A stretch of DNA of 64,000 nt from Aquila chrysaetos chrysaetos (taxonomy: Eukaryota; Chordata; Aves; Accipitriformes; Accipitridae). The stretch's first letter is position 1; the number at the start of each line of letters is the position of its first letter. This document shows positions 23,171 through 36,700 of this stretch, one piece after another. Under the pieces are notes generated by a model. The model did not search any database, was not told the origin of the DNA, and saw nothing but the letters and a program-made list of their open reading frames with translations. The stretch spans positions 17,734,698-17,798,697 of the forward strand of contig NC_044024.1 of NCBI RefSeq assembly GCF_900496995.4. Reading direction: 5' to 3'. A program made the translations under genes and the position numbers.

Positions 23171-24084
23171 TTTTAGCGAAGTATCTCTGTGCTTCTTTAC
23201 TTGTTGTTCCAATGAGCAATCTTCCTTCTCACAAACTGTATTTCAGAGACATATGTTGAAAAGATGTTACTGATGCAGTTAACAGAGCAAATAGGATCTT
23301 CTGTGCTTGTGATGCTGACTTTGACATTCACTTGATGCTACAAAGATATGAAGGTTAGCTCCAACTTTGATAATCTCTTGTAACGTAGCCTTGTGTCAAC
23401 AAAGCCACAGGTGTGACCATAGAGATAAGATGATAATTTTGAGTCTATTTTGTGTTGCCTCTTCTTTTTCTCACAGTTATGCTTTAAAAAGTTCAAATCT
23501 CTAGTAAATAGAACAGTGAATCTGTGTTTTCTTTCTATTTTCCTTTCTAAAATGGTGTCGTGGGGTTGTTTCTCAGCAAGTCCTGATCAAATTGGCTGGA
23601 TTTACAAATACAAAGCTGTGTTTTTCTACCTGCCAGTTTGATCTAACCTCATGCTTGCATCTGAAAGCCAGGCTGTATTTGATGTGATCTAGAGGACCAC
23701 CTGTAGAGGCCCACTATCGCAATAATGGTACGGGGATCAGTTCAGTTAACTGAATTGCTCTACTGGGGATGATTATTAGTGTATACACCAGATGGAGGAG
23801 CAGGTTCTTATTCTGTAATCTTGTTTCTAGGTCAAAAAACATGGGTAGGCCCCAGCAATGTTCCCTGAACTATGTTATCTCTGAAATACTCCAAAGAGGA
23901 AGTAGCATTAAAACTTCCTTTTCAACCATCCTAGATATCAGATAAGATTCCGAACTTAAGTGAGGAATGTATCATTGACTAAGAATTTTCTGAGCTTTCT
24001 TAAAATCATTTCGTTAGTCTCAGCAGTGTGTGGGGAGACACACTTGACATGTTTATTGTTATATTCCAGTAACCCTTAGAGACA
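23171..24084. other. Unique non-coding DNA
   Basis: Nothing recognisable. Short open frames without features. Confidence 0.5.
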
Positions 24085-24215
24085 CCACCTGCCCCCAAGA
24101 GTCCCTTTGTGCTAGGTGCTGTACAAACATGGATGAAGCAGTATTTCCACATGACGGAGCTTATAATCTTCATAACATAAGGTAACCAAAGGGTAGAAGA
24201 AAGTAAATATGGCCC
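24085..24215 (+). repeat. Ancient CORE-SINE/MIR-like relic
   Basis: The block GTGCTAGGTGCTGTACAAAC (24,109-24,128), followed after about 25 bases by GGAGCTTATAATCTTCATAA (24,157-24,176) and then AACCAAAGGGTAGAAGA, matches in order and spacing the well-known amniote CORE-SINE/MIR-type segment 'gtgctaggcgctgtacaaac ... gagcttacaatctaa'. Divergence is high, consistent with an insertion older than birds. Family assignment is from memory, and a profile search should name it. Confidence 0.6.
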
Positions 24216-26149
24216 TTTTCAGTCAGGAGGAGAATTGGAGGGCAAAACTGGAACTGGGTTAAGGTCGTATGGGTGTCAGCAGAAGAATAAGAAATGACCT
24301 GTGATTTTCTTTATTGTAGTACAGAGGCCATGGCACACAGCAGTCTTCCTGCTAAAAACTATTAGAGAAGTCTGAGCAGCGTCGGAGCTAATGCAGTGTT
24401 TTTCTGGCCCTTCAGTGAAGGTATCACCAAGGAAGGTTTCCAGATTGACAGGTCTAGAACAAGCCACATCTGGTATATGGGCAGCTTCAATGCAAATTTC
24501 CCATGCTGCCCATCTAAGGAAGCTTTTGGGAGCTCATGCTGTCTTTTCAGGGCTCCAGGGTGGGTGGCAATCCTGCTGTGCTTTGCTGGCAGTGCCCTTC
24601 ACTGCAAAGGGAAAGGAGGCTCGCAGGAGTCTCAGCATCCCACTTTTTTCACATCTCACATAATACAGACCTCACAGATGTATTTTTGAAAGAGGCAAGG
24701 AGACCGTGATCACCACCTTCTAGAAGTGGCTGCAAAGCCGTAATTCTGTATACAAGATACTTTTCTTAGCACAAACTGACTTGTTTCATTACCTGGGAGT
24801 CCACAGCTTTCCAGAACCTGACATTGTAGGGAACAGCGTATTGAGATGACAAATAGCTTGTAAGCTTTTAACAAGACAAGTAATCTTTTCTATCAGAATT
24901 GCTGTAGTATCTACTCAGAACGTACCTTCCCAGTAAATCGCTCTTATCGTCCATTTTAAACAGAACTGAACTCAGCCCTCCTTTCCGATGGGACTTCAGA
25001 CTTAAATGCTGCAGCTTATTTAAAGCATTGAGGTTTGATCCTGTAGGATGCTGGACCCTCTCAAATCCCAGTGTAAAGTCATTGTCAACAGGCAGTGCCC
25101 AGTGTGTCCCACAGCTTGGCGCTTGTCACACAGCAGTGGTCTCAGACTGCTTTCTGCACTTCCAAACGTGAACATGATCTCTTTGGCTTCCCCCTTCCTT
25201 CTCTGATGTTCCTGCTTTTCCAGGTTCCCTTTTAATGAAGTCCCACCAGAAAGGGCGTAACACAGTGACGCTAGCATGACGTTTGCAAGTCAAGACCTGC
25301 TTTTATGGCCTGCTGCTTTCCTCTGCCTCGCTCTCTTGGTGCTCTGCAAGGGGCAGGTGGCATCTCGTCGTCTGTGCCCACCCTTGTGGGACCCTGTTCT
25401 CTGCTGACTCCCAGAACCTACCAAATAAATCATTGTAATACAAATGCCAGGGCGCATACTTCTAGATGAATCTTTGGTTGCGGAGATCTTTTTCTGCAGA
25501 AGCAGCGGGCAGGGTAGGGGCATATTTCCCTATTCTTGAAGAACCATCCTGTTTGGGAGCTGTCAAGTAAAATTTCAAATCCAGGTTTTCCAATTCATTA
25601 GTTCTTAAATATTTTGGCTTTTTGAGTACAGCAGACTGTATTGACAAAGCAGAAAAGAAAGCCAGCTTGAAACATTTCTTAAGATTTTTTTTCTTTTTTT
25701 TTTTTAGTATCTCTCTTTATCGTGGAGGTGTGGGGTGCAGGGAGAAATTCTCCAGCTCCTTCTAAGTGATACAAGGTCACTTACACTGACATAAAAATAC
25801 ATTCTCTCTTGCCACTGTGGGAGATGTAATCTATTCATTTTAATGGCCAGTGAGCAAGGGCCGCCAGGGCTGCCTCAGTATTTCTGTCGCTGTTGTTCTG
25901 TTCCAGTGCATGCCCCGAGGCATGGGTCACACTTCCAAGCAATGACAAAAATTTTAACGTTTTAGGAAGGACTAAATGATGAAAGCTTTAATAACTGTAA
26001 ACCTCAGTAAATGTTTGAAGGAAAATAGTCACCAATTTCTCTCTTCGTGTGAGCAGATGAGAATGACATTGTAAACTACATAACTGGGCTACGGCAATCT
26101 TGATGTAATTCCCAACACGGCTGGAAGCTTTTCATGTGATTTTGGGGCC
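24216..26149. other. Unique non-coding DNA
   Basis: No recognisable gene. There is a 12-T run near 25,694-25,705. Two overlapping plus frames at 24,391-24,689 lie in a slightly GC-richer stretch and lack family features. Confidence 0.5.
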
Positions 26150-26330
26150 TCTGGCTTCACATGCCCTGTGCCTCTGCTCCCACTTTGAAATGGGATAATG
26201 ATATTCCCTTTCTCTACCCTTTGACCACTGCAATTATAGGGTTGGAGGCCAGTGGCACGTTAAGTGTTTCTACAGCACTTAACAGATCCTTGGTGTTGCA
26301 TAAAATATCAAGCTACTTTAAATCAGTAGT
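26150..26330 (+). repeat. Ancient MIR/L3-like relic
   Basis: The stretch GTGCCTCTGCTCCCACTTTG, followed by AAATGGGATAATGATATTCC and CTCTACCCTTTG, matches in order the 'tgtgcctcagttcccc-atctgtaaaatggggataat' segment of MIR/L3-type repeats. A later CAGCACTTAACAGATCCTTGG also fits the tail of such elements. Degraded; limits approximate. Confidence 0.55.
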
Positions 26331-28659
26331 TTACATAGAAAATGAGGGAGAAAACCATCATATGTTTTCCGAATATCTGGTAGAAAATACGTGAAATTAA
26401 TTTGAAATGTTTGGGGTTCTTTTTAAGTGTAGTTTCTAAACTTCCATTTCTCTTGATAAATGAGATTTTTATAGAATGTCATGTCTGTGAAGCAAGTGTT
26501 TGCTCTGTATGGGATATTTTAAAAACTCTGTTTATGGTAATAGATGTTGTGTTTTAATCCATGTCACAACCGCATAAAACACATCATCTGAATTTGCTCT
26601 ATTAACTGAATTTCTCTTTTCCATTTACATTGCAATCTTTTTCTTTAAGAAAACACTTTACATCATGTTGTCATGACAACAGAATATGCTCTTAGGTTGA
26701 AATGCTGACATTTCTCTCTGTGTTCATAATGCACCCCCTGCTCACTCCTCCCTTCTTGGCCAGTTCTGAGGGTCTCCGCACATAAATGTAAATCTACAAC
26801 AGAGAGAGATGGATTTGGGGGCCAGAAAATGCTGACTGCCATATTTTTCTTTTTCTATGTTTGTGAGTCTGGGTAATCATTTTAAGGCTTGGGGATACTA
26901 TTGTACCAACATCTGTAACATAATTCAAAGATGCGCAAATACAAGGGCATTTTCTATATCACCAAAACACATCTAAATTGTCTCTCAACCAAACGTCTAT
27001 GCTAGAACTCACGTTCAAGCAGTCTTGGATCTATTCCAAATGATGTTAGAAAAAAAAAAAATAGCCTATGATGAACTTGAAGACCTAGAACAGGCTGTAA
27101 AAATAAGTAAATTCTATTTTGTCTTATCATCCTCTGGAGATGTTCATAAAATTGAATAGATGAATATGTGAGGCCTACAGTCCTCTGGGTATTCAGCTGC
27201 AATCCACATATTTCCTCCCTCCCCAAAGACAATAGGTGATGTGGAATTCTAATTGTAACAATTCCTAGACAATTATTTTATGTCCACAGTAAGTGGAGGC
27301 CATAGAAAGTGAAACGGGGAATCACCGTAAGCAGTAACATTTATGAAAATATATATTTCACGCAGCTTCACTGATTTGCCCGGAAGAGTAAGACCTGAAG
27401 ATGACCTGTTAAGTCCAAGATTACAGACATTACTTCCCTATAATATTGAGAACAATCATACCGGTTTGCCTCTCCCTTGCTTTACTAAATAACACGGTAG
27501 CTTTCGTTTTGGGTAATCTCTTATCTTTGCTAAAGGTATGTATATAGTTAAACAGAACACTTTAAAGCTTCTTAAACCTGTTTTGATACTTGTATATTGT
27601 TCTGAATATCTGAAAAGATGTTTGTAGGTAAAGTGAGTTCCTGGGATGGACACTGGAACCAGCTGGGAGAAAAGGGAAAAAAAATGGACAGACTTATTCA
27701 CAGGGTATGACTGGCAAAGCTACATATGAATAAGTGCTGGAACTGGAAATATGCCTTATTTTTTCAAGCGCTGAGAATATAGATGAACTTTGTGGACTGG
27801 ATACTAGTTCTGCATGTGAGTTAGGCAGAGCAGATTGTCTCACATCTGCTTCCTGTAGGGTCTTTTTTCATCTTCTGAAACATCTGGTACCAGCAACTGT
27901 TAGGATATTGGATGGTAACATGCTGTGAATATGGTCCACCTTGGCAACGCCTTGTTTCTCTGCACAATATTTTAAATAGAAGGGCCTCACAGGGATGGCC
28001 GAAGCATAAAATAATTGTTGTGGCTTGGGGGAGAAGCTGAAGTAGAAGAGTAAACGGTGGACTGATGCAATCCATGGACAATATTCTCTGATTCAGCAGC
28101 TTGTGAAGTGGTTAATTGGTATCGATCGCATTGTTAGTTAAACAAGAATACTTGTTTTCATATGTAGGACACAGACAAGGTTAGAATTTCCTTGCTAAGC
28201 TTTATGGCCTACTCAAACATTGAAGCATCACTTAAAATCTGTAAGCAGGAGATCTCGGAAAATAGTAGTAATAATAATAGTAATAATGCATTATGCTCTT
28301 ATTCATTATTACTCTCTCATTTAGTCCTCCATAAAAATATAACTATGGGAGAAAATGGAGGGATAACTCAGAAACAAGACTTCAGCTACATGAAAAAATT
28401 CAGAGATTTGAAATTTGTGCCCGAGTGCTGAATGAAATCTGCTGAAACGATCACTCGAGCAGCTTCATGGTGACGGACTTGCGAGGCTGGCATTTGTGGA
28501 TTCAGAGCTGTTCTTATAATCAAATGCAGCATGTTCAGTACCTCCTCTGTTGTAGATGAGACTCGACCTCTAAGTTTGATTTGTATTAGCTAGTGATTAT
28601 TCTCTACTTTTCACCAGAGAGAACTTCAGATTAAAATTTTATTAAACAGGATGTAGGTC
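26331..28659. other. Unique non-coding DNA with minor simple repeats
   Basis: Contains a 12-A run at 27,050-27,061 and an imperfect (AAT/TAG)n tract at 28,261-28,287. No gene is recognised; open frames of 60-86 codons are featureless. Confidence 0.5.
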
Positions 28660-28960
28660 TCTGAAAACTTTCAATCCCAACTAATTGGCTTTTTTGGATA
28701 GGAAAAGCTTAATTAAAAAATCCCCAACCAGCTGCAGTTATAAGCCCTTTTATTTCATTACATGTGTGGGTCTTTCTGCCTCTCTGCATAAAACTTTCCA
28801 CGCCAACGCTACATCAGAATGAAGACTGGTGTGTGCGTGTGTGTTTAAAAGTGAAGATAGATTAGCTAAACTAATGAGTGTAGATGAGCTTAATTAAAAT
28901 TAATAGTGAATTTAGAAATGAGAAAATAATTATGGCATGGAGTAAAACAACAAGATGACG
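28660..28960. other. Candidate regulatory block with repeated homeodomain word
   Basis: The 13-mer AGCTTAATTAAAA occurs twice in the same orientation, at 28,706-28,718 and 28,887-28,899. The block also has CTAATTGG (28,681-28,688), a CAGCTG E-box (28,730-28,735) and TTAATTAAAATTAAT (28,890-28,904). This density of TAATTA cores with intact complex flanks resembles homeodomain-bound developmental enhancers. A short GT-rich tract lies at 28,829-28,844. No conservation data are available. Confidence 0.25.
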
Positions 28961-29184
28961 AAAGCAACTGTAACAGATTATAAAGCTGCTGTGGGAAGCT
29001 GCCAGAAGACCACTTGCCTTTGGCTTGCTAAGTGCCATAATCAAAGCAACCACCTAGCCCATCTCTGACATCAAGCATAAAAGAGTTTGGCCACTTAAGA
29101 ATTGACATTAGTGACAGCGAATGAAATCCCAGTGTTTTACAGTCTCCTCTACCTTCTTGTTTAGCCAGAAGGCAATGCAGTACT

Positions 29185-29350
29185 AGTGTAAGGGCTCCTA
29201 CCTTGCAGTGACTTCAGTTGACATTTTTGTGTTAGGTCTGAATCTAATCCTAGTGGTACAGTCATACTAACCCTGACACAAAGTGTAAACCAGTAACTAT
29301 TCTCCTTGAAATGCTTTCCGCAATAAAACTAACGGAACTCACAGGAAGTC
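29185..29350. repeat. Possible ancient amniote repeat relic
   Basis: TGACTTCAGTTGACATTTTTGTG, with GGTCTGAATCTAATCC after it and GTGTAAACCAGTAACT further on, weakly recalls the same old amniote repeat type as at 23.1 kb. Too degraded to name; it could be chance. Confidence 0.22.
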
Positions 29351-32300
29351 GGCTTGGGAAATATCCCCAGAGTCTTGCACCCTGATGGAAAGCTTTGGAC
29401 TACCGTCTCGATGTATTTAGCTTTCCATCCACTTCAGCTAGGACAACATTCAGCCCTCCTGAATATTTTCAGTCTTTAGCTGATAATAAACCAACGGTAA
29501 GTCAATAAAGAGCACTTCTCTAAAAGCCAGTTTTATCTTCCTTTCTCTCCAATTCTGGTCATTAGTCTGGTTACGACAGGTCATTCCTTTGAAGCATCGT
29601 GAGCGACAAGCATTTAGCTGAGGTGCTTGTGTCAAGATTCAAGCTGTTAAAAGTCACTGTCAATCACCAAAAGGTGAGTCTTGCTCCTTCTGCTTATCTC
29701 TCTTTACAACTGATTTCTTCAGGATCATAATTCTATCCCCGTACCTTGTTCCACCACATTTTTCCTAAATAAGGACGTTTGTGCATATGACTGTGTGAAG
29801 CATTTAAAAAGCTTCCACTAAGGCATTTTAAGAGAGCAGAGCTATTTCAGATTCTCTCTGTTCTGGTTTTTGGTTCAGAGAATCCTCCTTGGTAATTTGT
29901 AAACAAAATCAAAATTCTTCAGAAAGCTTAGGCATGCCAGGCTAACTGGGCTGTAAGGAGCCCTTGTATCTTGCAGCTTGGGCACAGCCTGGGAATCTGT
30001 GAATTCACTGAAAACTTCTTTTATAATCTTCTTTTTCTAAACTCTGAGAAGGTTGGGGTTTTTCCTATCCACTGAAGTTCTTTAACAACAGGGCCGTAGC
30101 ATTTCCTGAAAGAAAGAGGAATGAAAAGCTTTTAATTCTCTTACATGCATTCCTGATTTGTTCAGCTGGAAGGGATTTATGTGGGCTGTTTCAGTGTCTC
30201 TCCATTTGCGATAGTTAAGAGTAACCTTAATGGTATTTCTAGTGGGCAAACTTGCTCTCCTGCTCACCTTCTCTGTCAGTCAGCTCATTTATTTTAATTT
30301 CCATCTTTTGAACGAAACCAAGGTCTGAAGTAAGTGAGCCAATATATCTAACTAATGCCTTATTGGAATACAGTATGCAGTGGCTCCAGATCATCTTTCT
30401 TTGCAGAAAATTATGTAGTAGCACAGTGTGGAGTATGTCTGCCCCTTCCAGAGATCATAGCTGGGGAGTTGGAACCGGTGATCTGATATTGCACTAAAGC
30501 TGAAAATTAAGCTACAAAAAAAAGGAATTCCTTTTGCATAGGGCTAACTGTAAGTGGTGGACCAGCCCCAACTTGTTTAAAATGACCATCTCAGATAACA
30601 TCTGACAAACAGCTATGCTTCACCAGAGACATCGCAAAAGTCATTAATTTTATGCTATAGCTGCCTTCTTATTTTAATTTGATACTTAATTTCTTTATCC
30701 AGTAGTTTAGGTGGGCACTTTATTATGTTTTCGTTAGTGGCTAGCTGTAGGTACCTGGCTCAATTTCAGCTTGTTTAAAAGGGCATTTGCAAACTTGATA
30801 AGATCTTCATATACACACCACCACAAAGCTGGAGCGTATTTCAGTTCTTTTAAGATTTTACAGTGGTGTAAAATTCCTGATTACAACATTTATTCCTCAT
30901 TGAAAGATGGGATGATGTTAGTCTCCTGCTAGGCTATAACATTCTTAATCAGGTAATGTGTGAGTCACTCTGCAGCTTAAAAAAAAAAACCACCACATTT
31001 TCACATGTGTCAGTGCTATGGCCAAGTGAATCGAATGAGGGGAGTGAAAAGAAAACCCTCAATCACTCCAGCCTCATTTAGAGAAGTGTCTATCAAAATC
31101 TGAAATCAGAAGCAGAGTTTTCTGTAGCATTCTGCAGCGGCCAGATATTATCCTCTGTGCTAGCGTAAGACTGGCTCGGCTTCAGGAACGCAGCAGGGAA
31201 ACCACCTGTGGCTTCTGCAGACCTTCTACAGAGTGGTGAACAAGGGCAGGGACACTGCAACAGGTCTTACGTTTCTGCAATTATCAAAGGCTTAGAAAAA
31301 ACTGGTCTAATGCAAGGGGGAACGTTACTTCTGCGGCAGTGTTTCACAGCATATGAATCAACATCCAAACCAAACTCAAGCTCCAAAGCCTTTGAAGTTT
31401 GCCCATCATAATTTTGAGTTGAGTTCTCCACTACTTGGAAATAAAAGCCAATAGTGACTAGCAGAAAATTGCTGAAATTTAAATCGCTTGTACACCCACA
31501 GAAATGCAGTGGGTTTGGAGTTTGACTGATGCACAAAAGGAAGGGATTCACAGCATTTTTTCATAAACATTTTAAATGCCTAAGTTAACACATGGGTTGT
31601 GATAAGGAAAGAATTTAATATTTTGTGACCCAGGCAGGACACGACAGGAAATTTTGCTTTTTGCTAAGAGGCACATATATCTACAGGAGAGCATAAATAA
31701 GGACCTGGAGAGCAGATTAAAGGAACCTCAAGAAAGAAACCTGGCATCTGAATCATGTCAGGGTTTTACAAAAAATGACACATTTTTTTGATCACAACAC
31801 ATTTGCAAAACTTTCTCTGAGCCTAAAAGAAAATGGAGGCCAATACAGAAAGCACAAAAATATTTGCTACTAGTCTGGGCTAATGAACAATTTGAAGACA
31901 CTAATTTCCCTTTCCATTCGCTTTGCTGCTGATTGATCTTTTTTGTTAATTACAAGCAAAATTTTAAAATACCAGAATTATTCTGATTTCAGTTTATTGC
32001 ATGCATTTTAAATATGCTGAAATACTGTTTGGGTTTTGTGTTTGTGCACGTGCTTTTAAACAGAATTTATTTAACTGAAAAGGGAATTTTGTCTTTCCAG
32101 AAATTAAAATACGATGAGATTAGAAATCTTGTACCCATACCCCCCCTTCTCCTTCAAGTCCTATTTCAGCCTTTGTGTAGACATAAATTTTCTTTGAAAT
32201 AACAGATGTGTATGATACATGGTGAGCAAAACAGCAAAATAACATGATTGCTATTTAATCAAAGCATAAGGGTGTGAAGCTGCCTTCCCATTGTTAGCAA

Positions 32301-35300
32301 GTACTGCTGCGTGTCTTGTAAAATTGAGGACAGTTGCAACAACTGGTAGAGCTTTTGTGTATCAGATCCAGCAGTATCATTACATGAAATGTGATTCTAT
32401 ATTCCATCTATTGAAAATAAATATTTATGACCAAGACTAGACAAGAACCCAAATTATCTGTACTAGATCGTAATCATACGTGAATTTGGTGCCAGAACTC
32501 TCTTCTGCCTTTGAAGCTAATGCTGCGTGGTGGTTAATGTGCTTCTCCCTATGGTTTGCTGGGGAACAGACTTCCAACAAGTGTGTGGTTTTCCTGCGGA
32601 GTTTCTTCTTCTAAACCAAAGCTTAACTTCTGCTAATGCAACATCTTTCACAGACTGTGAGTGAGTGAAAATTTAGACATTTCTTCCTAATGCTGTGGCT
32701 TTCTAGTTGTGAAGGGCCTGGGAGGCACAGCCCATTTTATGGGTCTTGCTTTGTTAGCTGATATATAACTCAGATATATGGGCTGTCCTACATTCGTGGT
32801 TTCTGTCACAGCGCATCTTGGTCTCCCCGTGAAGCTTCTGTTTGCAGTACAGTTCTCACAAAGTTCTTGATCAGGTTGGAGTTATCATACTGTCCCATAC
32901 AGCTTCTACTTTCTCACTTTTTGTCATTTTGTTTGAACTGGTTTCAATCATCATAATAGTACTTCATCGGTATGGTATAGAAATCAGTGGCGTTGCGCCA
33001 CAAATACTCACATCATCAAGAACACTTGGCAAGTTAGATGAGTGAAGCTGAACTGTTTTTCTGCTTATTTTCAGCGATGACTTTTTTTAAAAGCACATGG
33101 AGTTCCTTTCCGTGAATGTCACTTGTACAGAACGGGAACCTGGTGAGGTTATCTCTGGTTTTCTCACCTGTACTTTCCTGTGCTATATCTTCTAATAAGT
33201 TTTAATGCTGTCCTGTGCAACTTTCTCCTAAAAAATATGGCTAGATCGTGGATGTTTTCAACTGATTGACTAGCTGGCAAAACAAGTTGTTGGTAACGCG
33301 CTCCATCTGCTTTATGTTCTCCAGGATCCAGTAGCAGTTGGTAGCGAGACTACCAAGGCGGCAGTCCAGATTTGCATTGTGTCTAGTGTGTAGGCATTAA
33401 AGGAAAGAAACGGAGGAAGGAGTGTTAGATTTCCTCTCAGTCTCTGTACAAGCAAGTAGGGCATCTTAACATTAGAAAGACTTTCACTTCTGTGTGACTG
33501 AAAATATATGAAACACATTTTTCTAGATAATTGTTGAAGTAGTCCTTTATTGTATAGCTCCAGTATTAAAAACTAAATAAATCTCATGCGGTTTAGCTCT
33601 TTAACAAAATTATCCAAAGAATGAATGAAAATGCATTTGTTTCAGTCATTCCTACAGCAATGTCTCTGTCTTTTACAGAGAGACCAATGCATTTAAGGTA
33701 CCTGAACTATGCTGGATGTGAGCCTGGCTTTAGACCAGACAGCATAGGTGGGAATTGTAACTTGAACAAACTAATCTAGAAAAATTCCCAAATTTAGGAA
33801 TATGTTGGATTTAGTTTCAGATCTTGTTTCAGATTTCTGCAATTCATTAACTTCATCCTTTCTGCATTTTGCAAACACAGTGTATGCTTTTCTTTAATTT
33901 TTAATTTGCTGTTCATGAAGTGTAGTTGCAAGGCCTGGAGACTGAAATCTTGATACTCCCAGGCATTGCGATAGCAGCAGCAGCAGCAAAACAAACTTCC
34001 TCACGTCCTAACCTTGTTGTTGTAGAAGCAGCGAGAAAACACTGCCTCCCCAGTCGTTTTCAGGCCTTCTGCTGGGCGTTCTAACGAGGGTATTTGCATG
34101 GTGGAGATATTTCCTAGCTGGATACTAATTCTTGAAAATGAACTGAAACTGTGAGGTCATTTTACATAAAGTGTTATTAGGGCGATCCTTGAATTGCCCC
34201 TAGCTTGGGCAAAATTTGAACTGCTATCTCCTCCAAATGCAAAAGGCTCCATGTCTTATTGCCACTCCTCTGAGTCATCCAGGTATTAAAATACTAAAAA
34301 TCCAACTGTTTCCATAGTGACTGTTCTTATTTAATATTTTCCTTCTCCTGTCCTCTATCTGCCTTTAGAGTTGCTATTGCTGTTTCATTTATTTTCTTTG
34401 AGCAATTGCGCTATATGACTGATGGTTAAAATAGCAAACTCTAGAGACCGATTCTCCCCTCAGTATATGCCCATGGCTGCTTTAATGTTAATAGAAATCA
34501 CATTTGTGGAGAAGCTTCATCAGTTTGTAATTTACCCCCTTCATGCTAGAAATCAGAATCTAGTTTATTAGCATCATAAACATACCCTTCTGCTAACCTT
34601 AGCCCTGTCCAGTCCTCAGAGTTGCTTGCCTCAAAGCCTCACACTTTTCCTGGGGTTTGGCTATTATTACAAAACCAGGTCCTAAGACAACAAAAAATTA
34701 AACCCATACTTTCCTGGGCTGTTTGTACAGTTGCTACCCTGCGAGCGCTCAGCGAACTTTGCTGACCTGGCGTCTGGGGAGAAGCTCCCAGCTTAGGAAA
34801 TCCTAATAACTTTTTGCAGAAGATGCACCTCTGCTGAGTAGGGTGCATTCAGGAAAGCACCACCAGTATGACACAATTAATTACACAACTAATTTCCATA
34901 GCCTATCTTTGATAATGGGTTCAGTACACAATTCAAAGTACTGCTATTAGAATAGGTAAAAATCCTGACATTACACTACTTAAAATTGTTAAAAGGGGCA
35001 GCTCCCTTTGTTTGGAATAAAAGTCTCTTAAAAGGAGACTTAGAACAAGACCCAGGAAAAGTGTGAGGCTTAAGAGAACAACAGGAGAGATCTTTTCCTC
35101 ACCGCATGGTACTGACTGAGCCCGAGCCATCAGTCATCCTTGGGAAACAGCACCTTTCAGACTGGAGCCAAATGCTCTCTCAGAGCTTTCCTCCCGTTTA
35201 GTACTGAAAAGAACTGTTTTGCTCAAATTAGGGAATCTGGAGCAGAAGTTAATCATCAAACTAAAACCAAACAAATGAGAAAAATACCAACTCTCTGAAA

Positions 35301-36700
35301 TTAAGGTACAGTCCTTGGGGTTTTGGTAAAAATAGTTTACTATTGTTAGGCTGTCCAGGACTTGAATTCAGCTTGAGTTCTGTAGGAGGAATGTGCCACC
35401 TTCAAGGTACAGCTCACCCACAGTGAAAGAAGAGGCAAAAATCTACTCATTTAAGCCCAGCAGAGACACGGGTGATCACAGAAAATAGGTCTGTCACATT
35501 GATCCCTTAGTCAAATCTAACCTTAGAAGATCAGTTGAAACCAAAGATTCTCCTACCAGCACTATTTATGTCACACCCTTAGTAGTATGCCCATAGTACT
35601 CTTTGGGAGTAAGTCCTGTGACTTTAATAGAGAGAAGGAAGGAGGGGTGAGAATCCCAGTCCAGGTACAAATTTCTAAGCATAAATAACCCAGCAAATAA
35701 AGGTTTTGACTAAGGCAGCCTATCCATAGCACAGCAGTACCAGAAGCTCCCGTTCTTCCCTCGTGGCCTTTCGCTTGACAGATACATGTGTACTGCCCTT
35801 TGTGAATATACACTTCTCCCTCTCAATCTGTTCTATCAGCCCTCTCTATCCTATGTACCCACTTGTATGAGGCATGAATTGATATATTTTTAACTTTGCA
35901 TCTGTGTGGGTGCATGTGACTGGCAGGCTGCCAGCGTCTGTTGTTTCTGAACTCTTGTCTTCAATCATTTTGGAAGTAAGCCTTGTAGGGAGACGCTAAG
36001 CAGGGATGAAAAAGGATTTCAGCCTACCTGCTATGTGTGGCAGTAACTAATCACTTAAAGGGAAAATGTAGAGATAAAGTTCAGTGTAGAATGGAATAGA
36101 GCAGAAAAATTCAATTTGTTCTTTTAAATCTCAACTGTGAAACCCCTCAAATAGATGTTTATGTACTCAAAAGCTAAAAACTACAGCCAGATTTTCTACA
36201 TGGTCAGATGATATCCTGGCACCCCTCTTCTCTGGCTCCCTTTCTATCTCCTAGAAAGATTGTGGAAACAAAGCAGCTAACGTGTCTGTGTCAAATGACA
36301 GCTCTACTAGGAGAGCAAGTTATGTTTAATTCATGTTGTACTTTTTTGGTGTGGTTATTTAGCTCAGGCAGGGCAAATTATTACTTAATCCCCTAAACTT
36401 GCTTTCTGCCTAATAATGTGTTCTGTGCCCCTTTGTGAAGCAGGATTCTGGCCTCCAGCGTGGGCATCAGCGTTATTTACAGAATATAGTGTGAGAACAG
36501 TCATTTCACAAGTCACTGAAAGATGTATCCTCTTCCCAGGCGAGTTTGTTATCTAATAGAGATAGGATATGAAACAAACAGAAAATCCAGTGAAAGGTAT
36601 TATGGTATGATATCTACCATGTAGCTAGAAAGGAAAGTGTTCTGTTGTTGAAGATATAAGTAAATTGAAAAATACTCTAACATGAAGGGGATACTCGATA
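29351..36700. other. Long unique non-coding stretch
   Basis: No recognisable gene, RNA or family repeat over about 7 kb. An (AGC)5 run lies at 33,973-33,988 and a short A10 run near 30,979. All open frames are below 100 codons. One minus-strand frame (34,933-35,130) begins at a Met and has a hydrophobic stretch, but nothing supports it as a gene. Confidence 0.5.

Noticed and set aside
34933..35130. 65-codon minus frame with Met start and hydrophobic segment, as a small membrane protein
   Set aside because: Short, no conservation or context, and the start region is ordinary AT-rich DNA.
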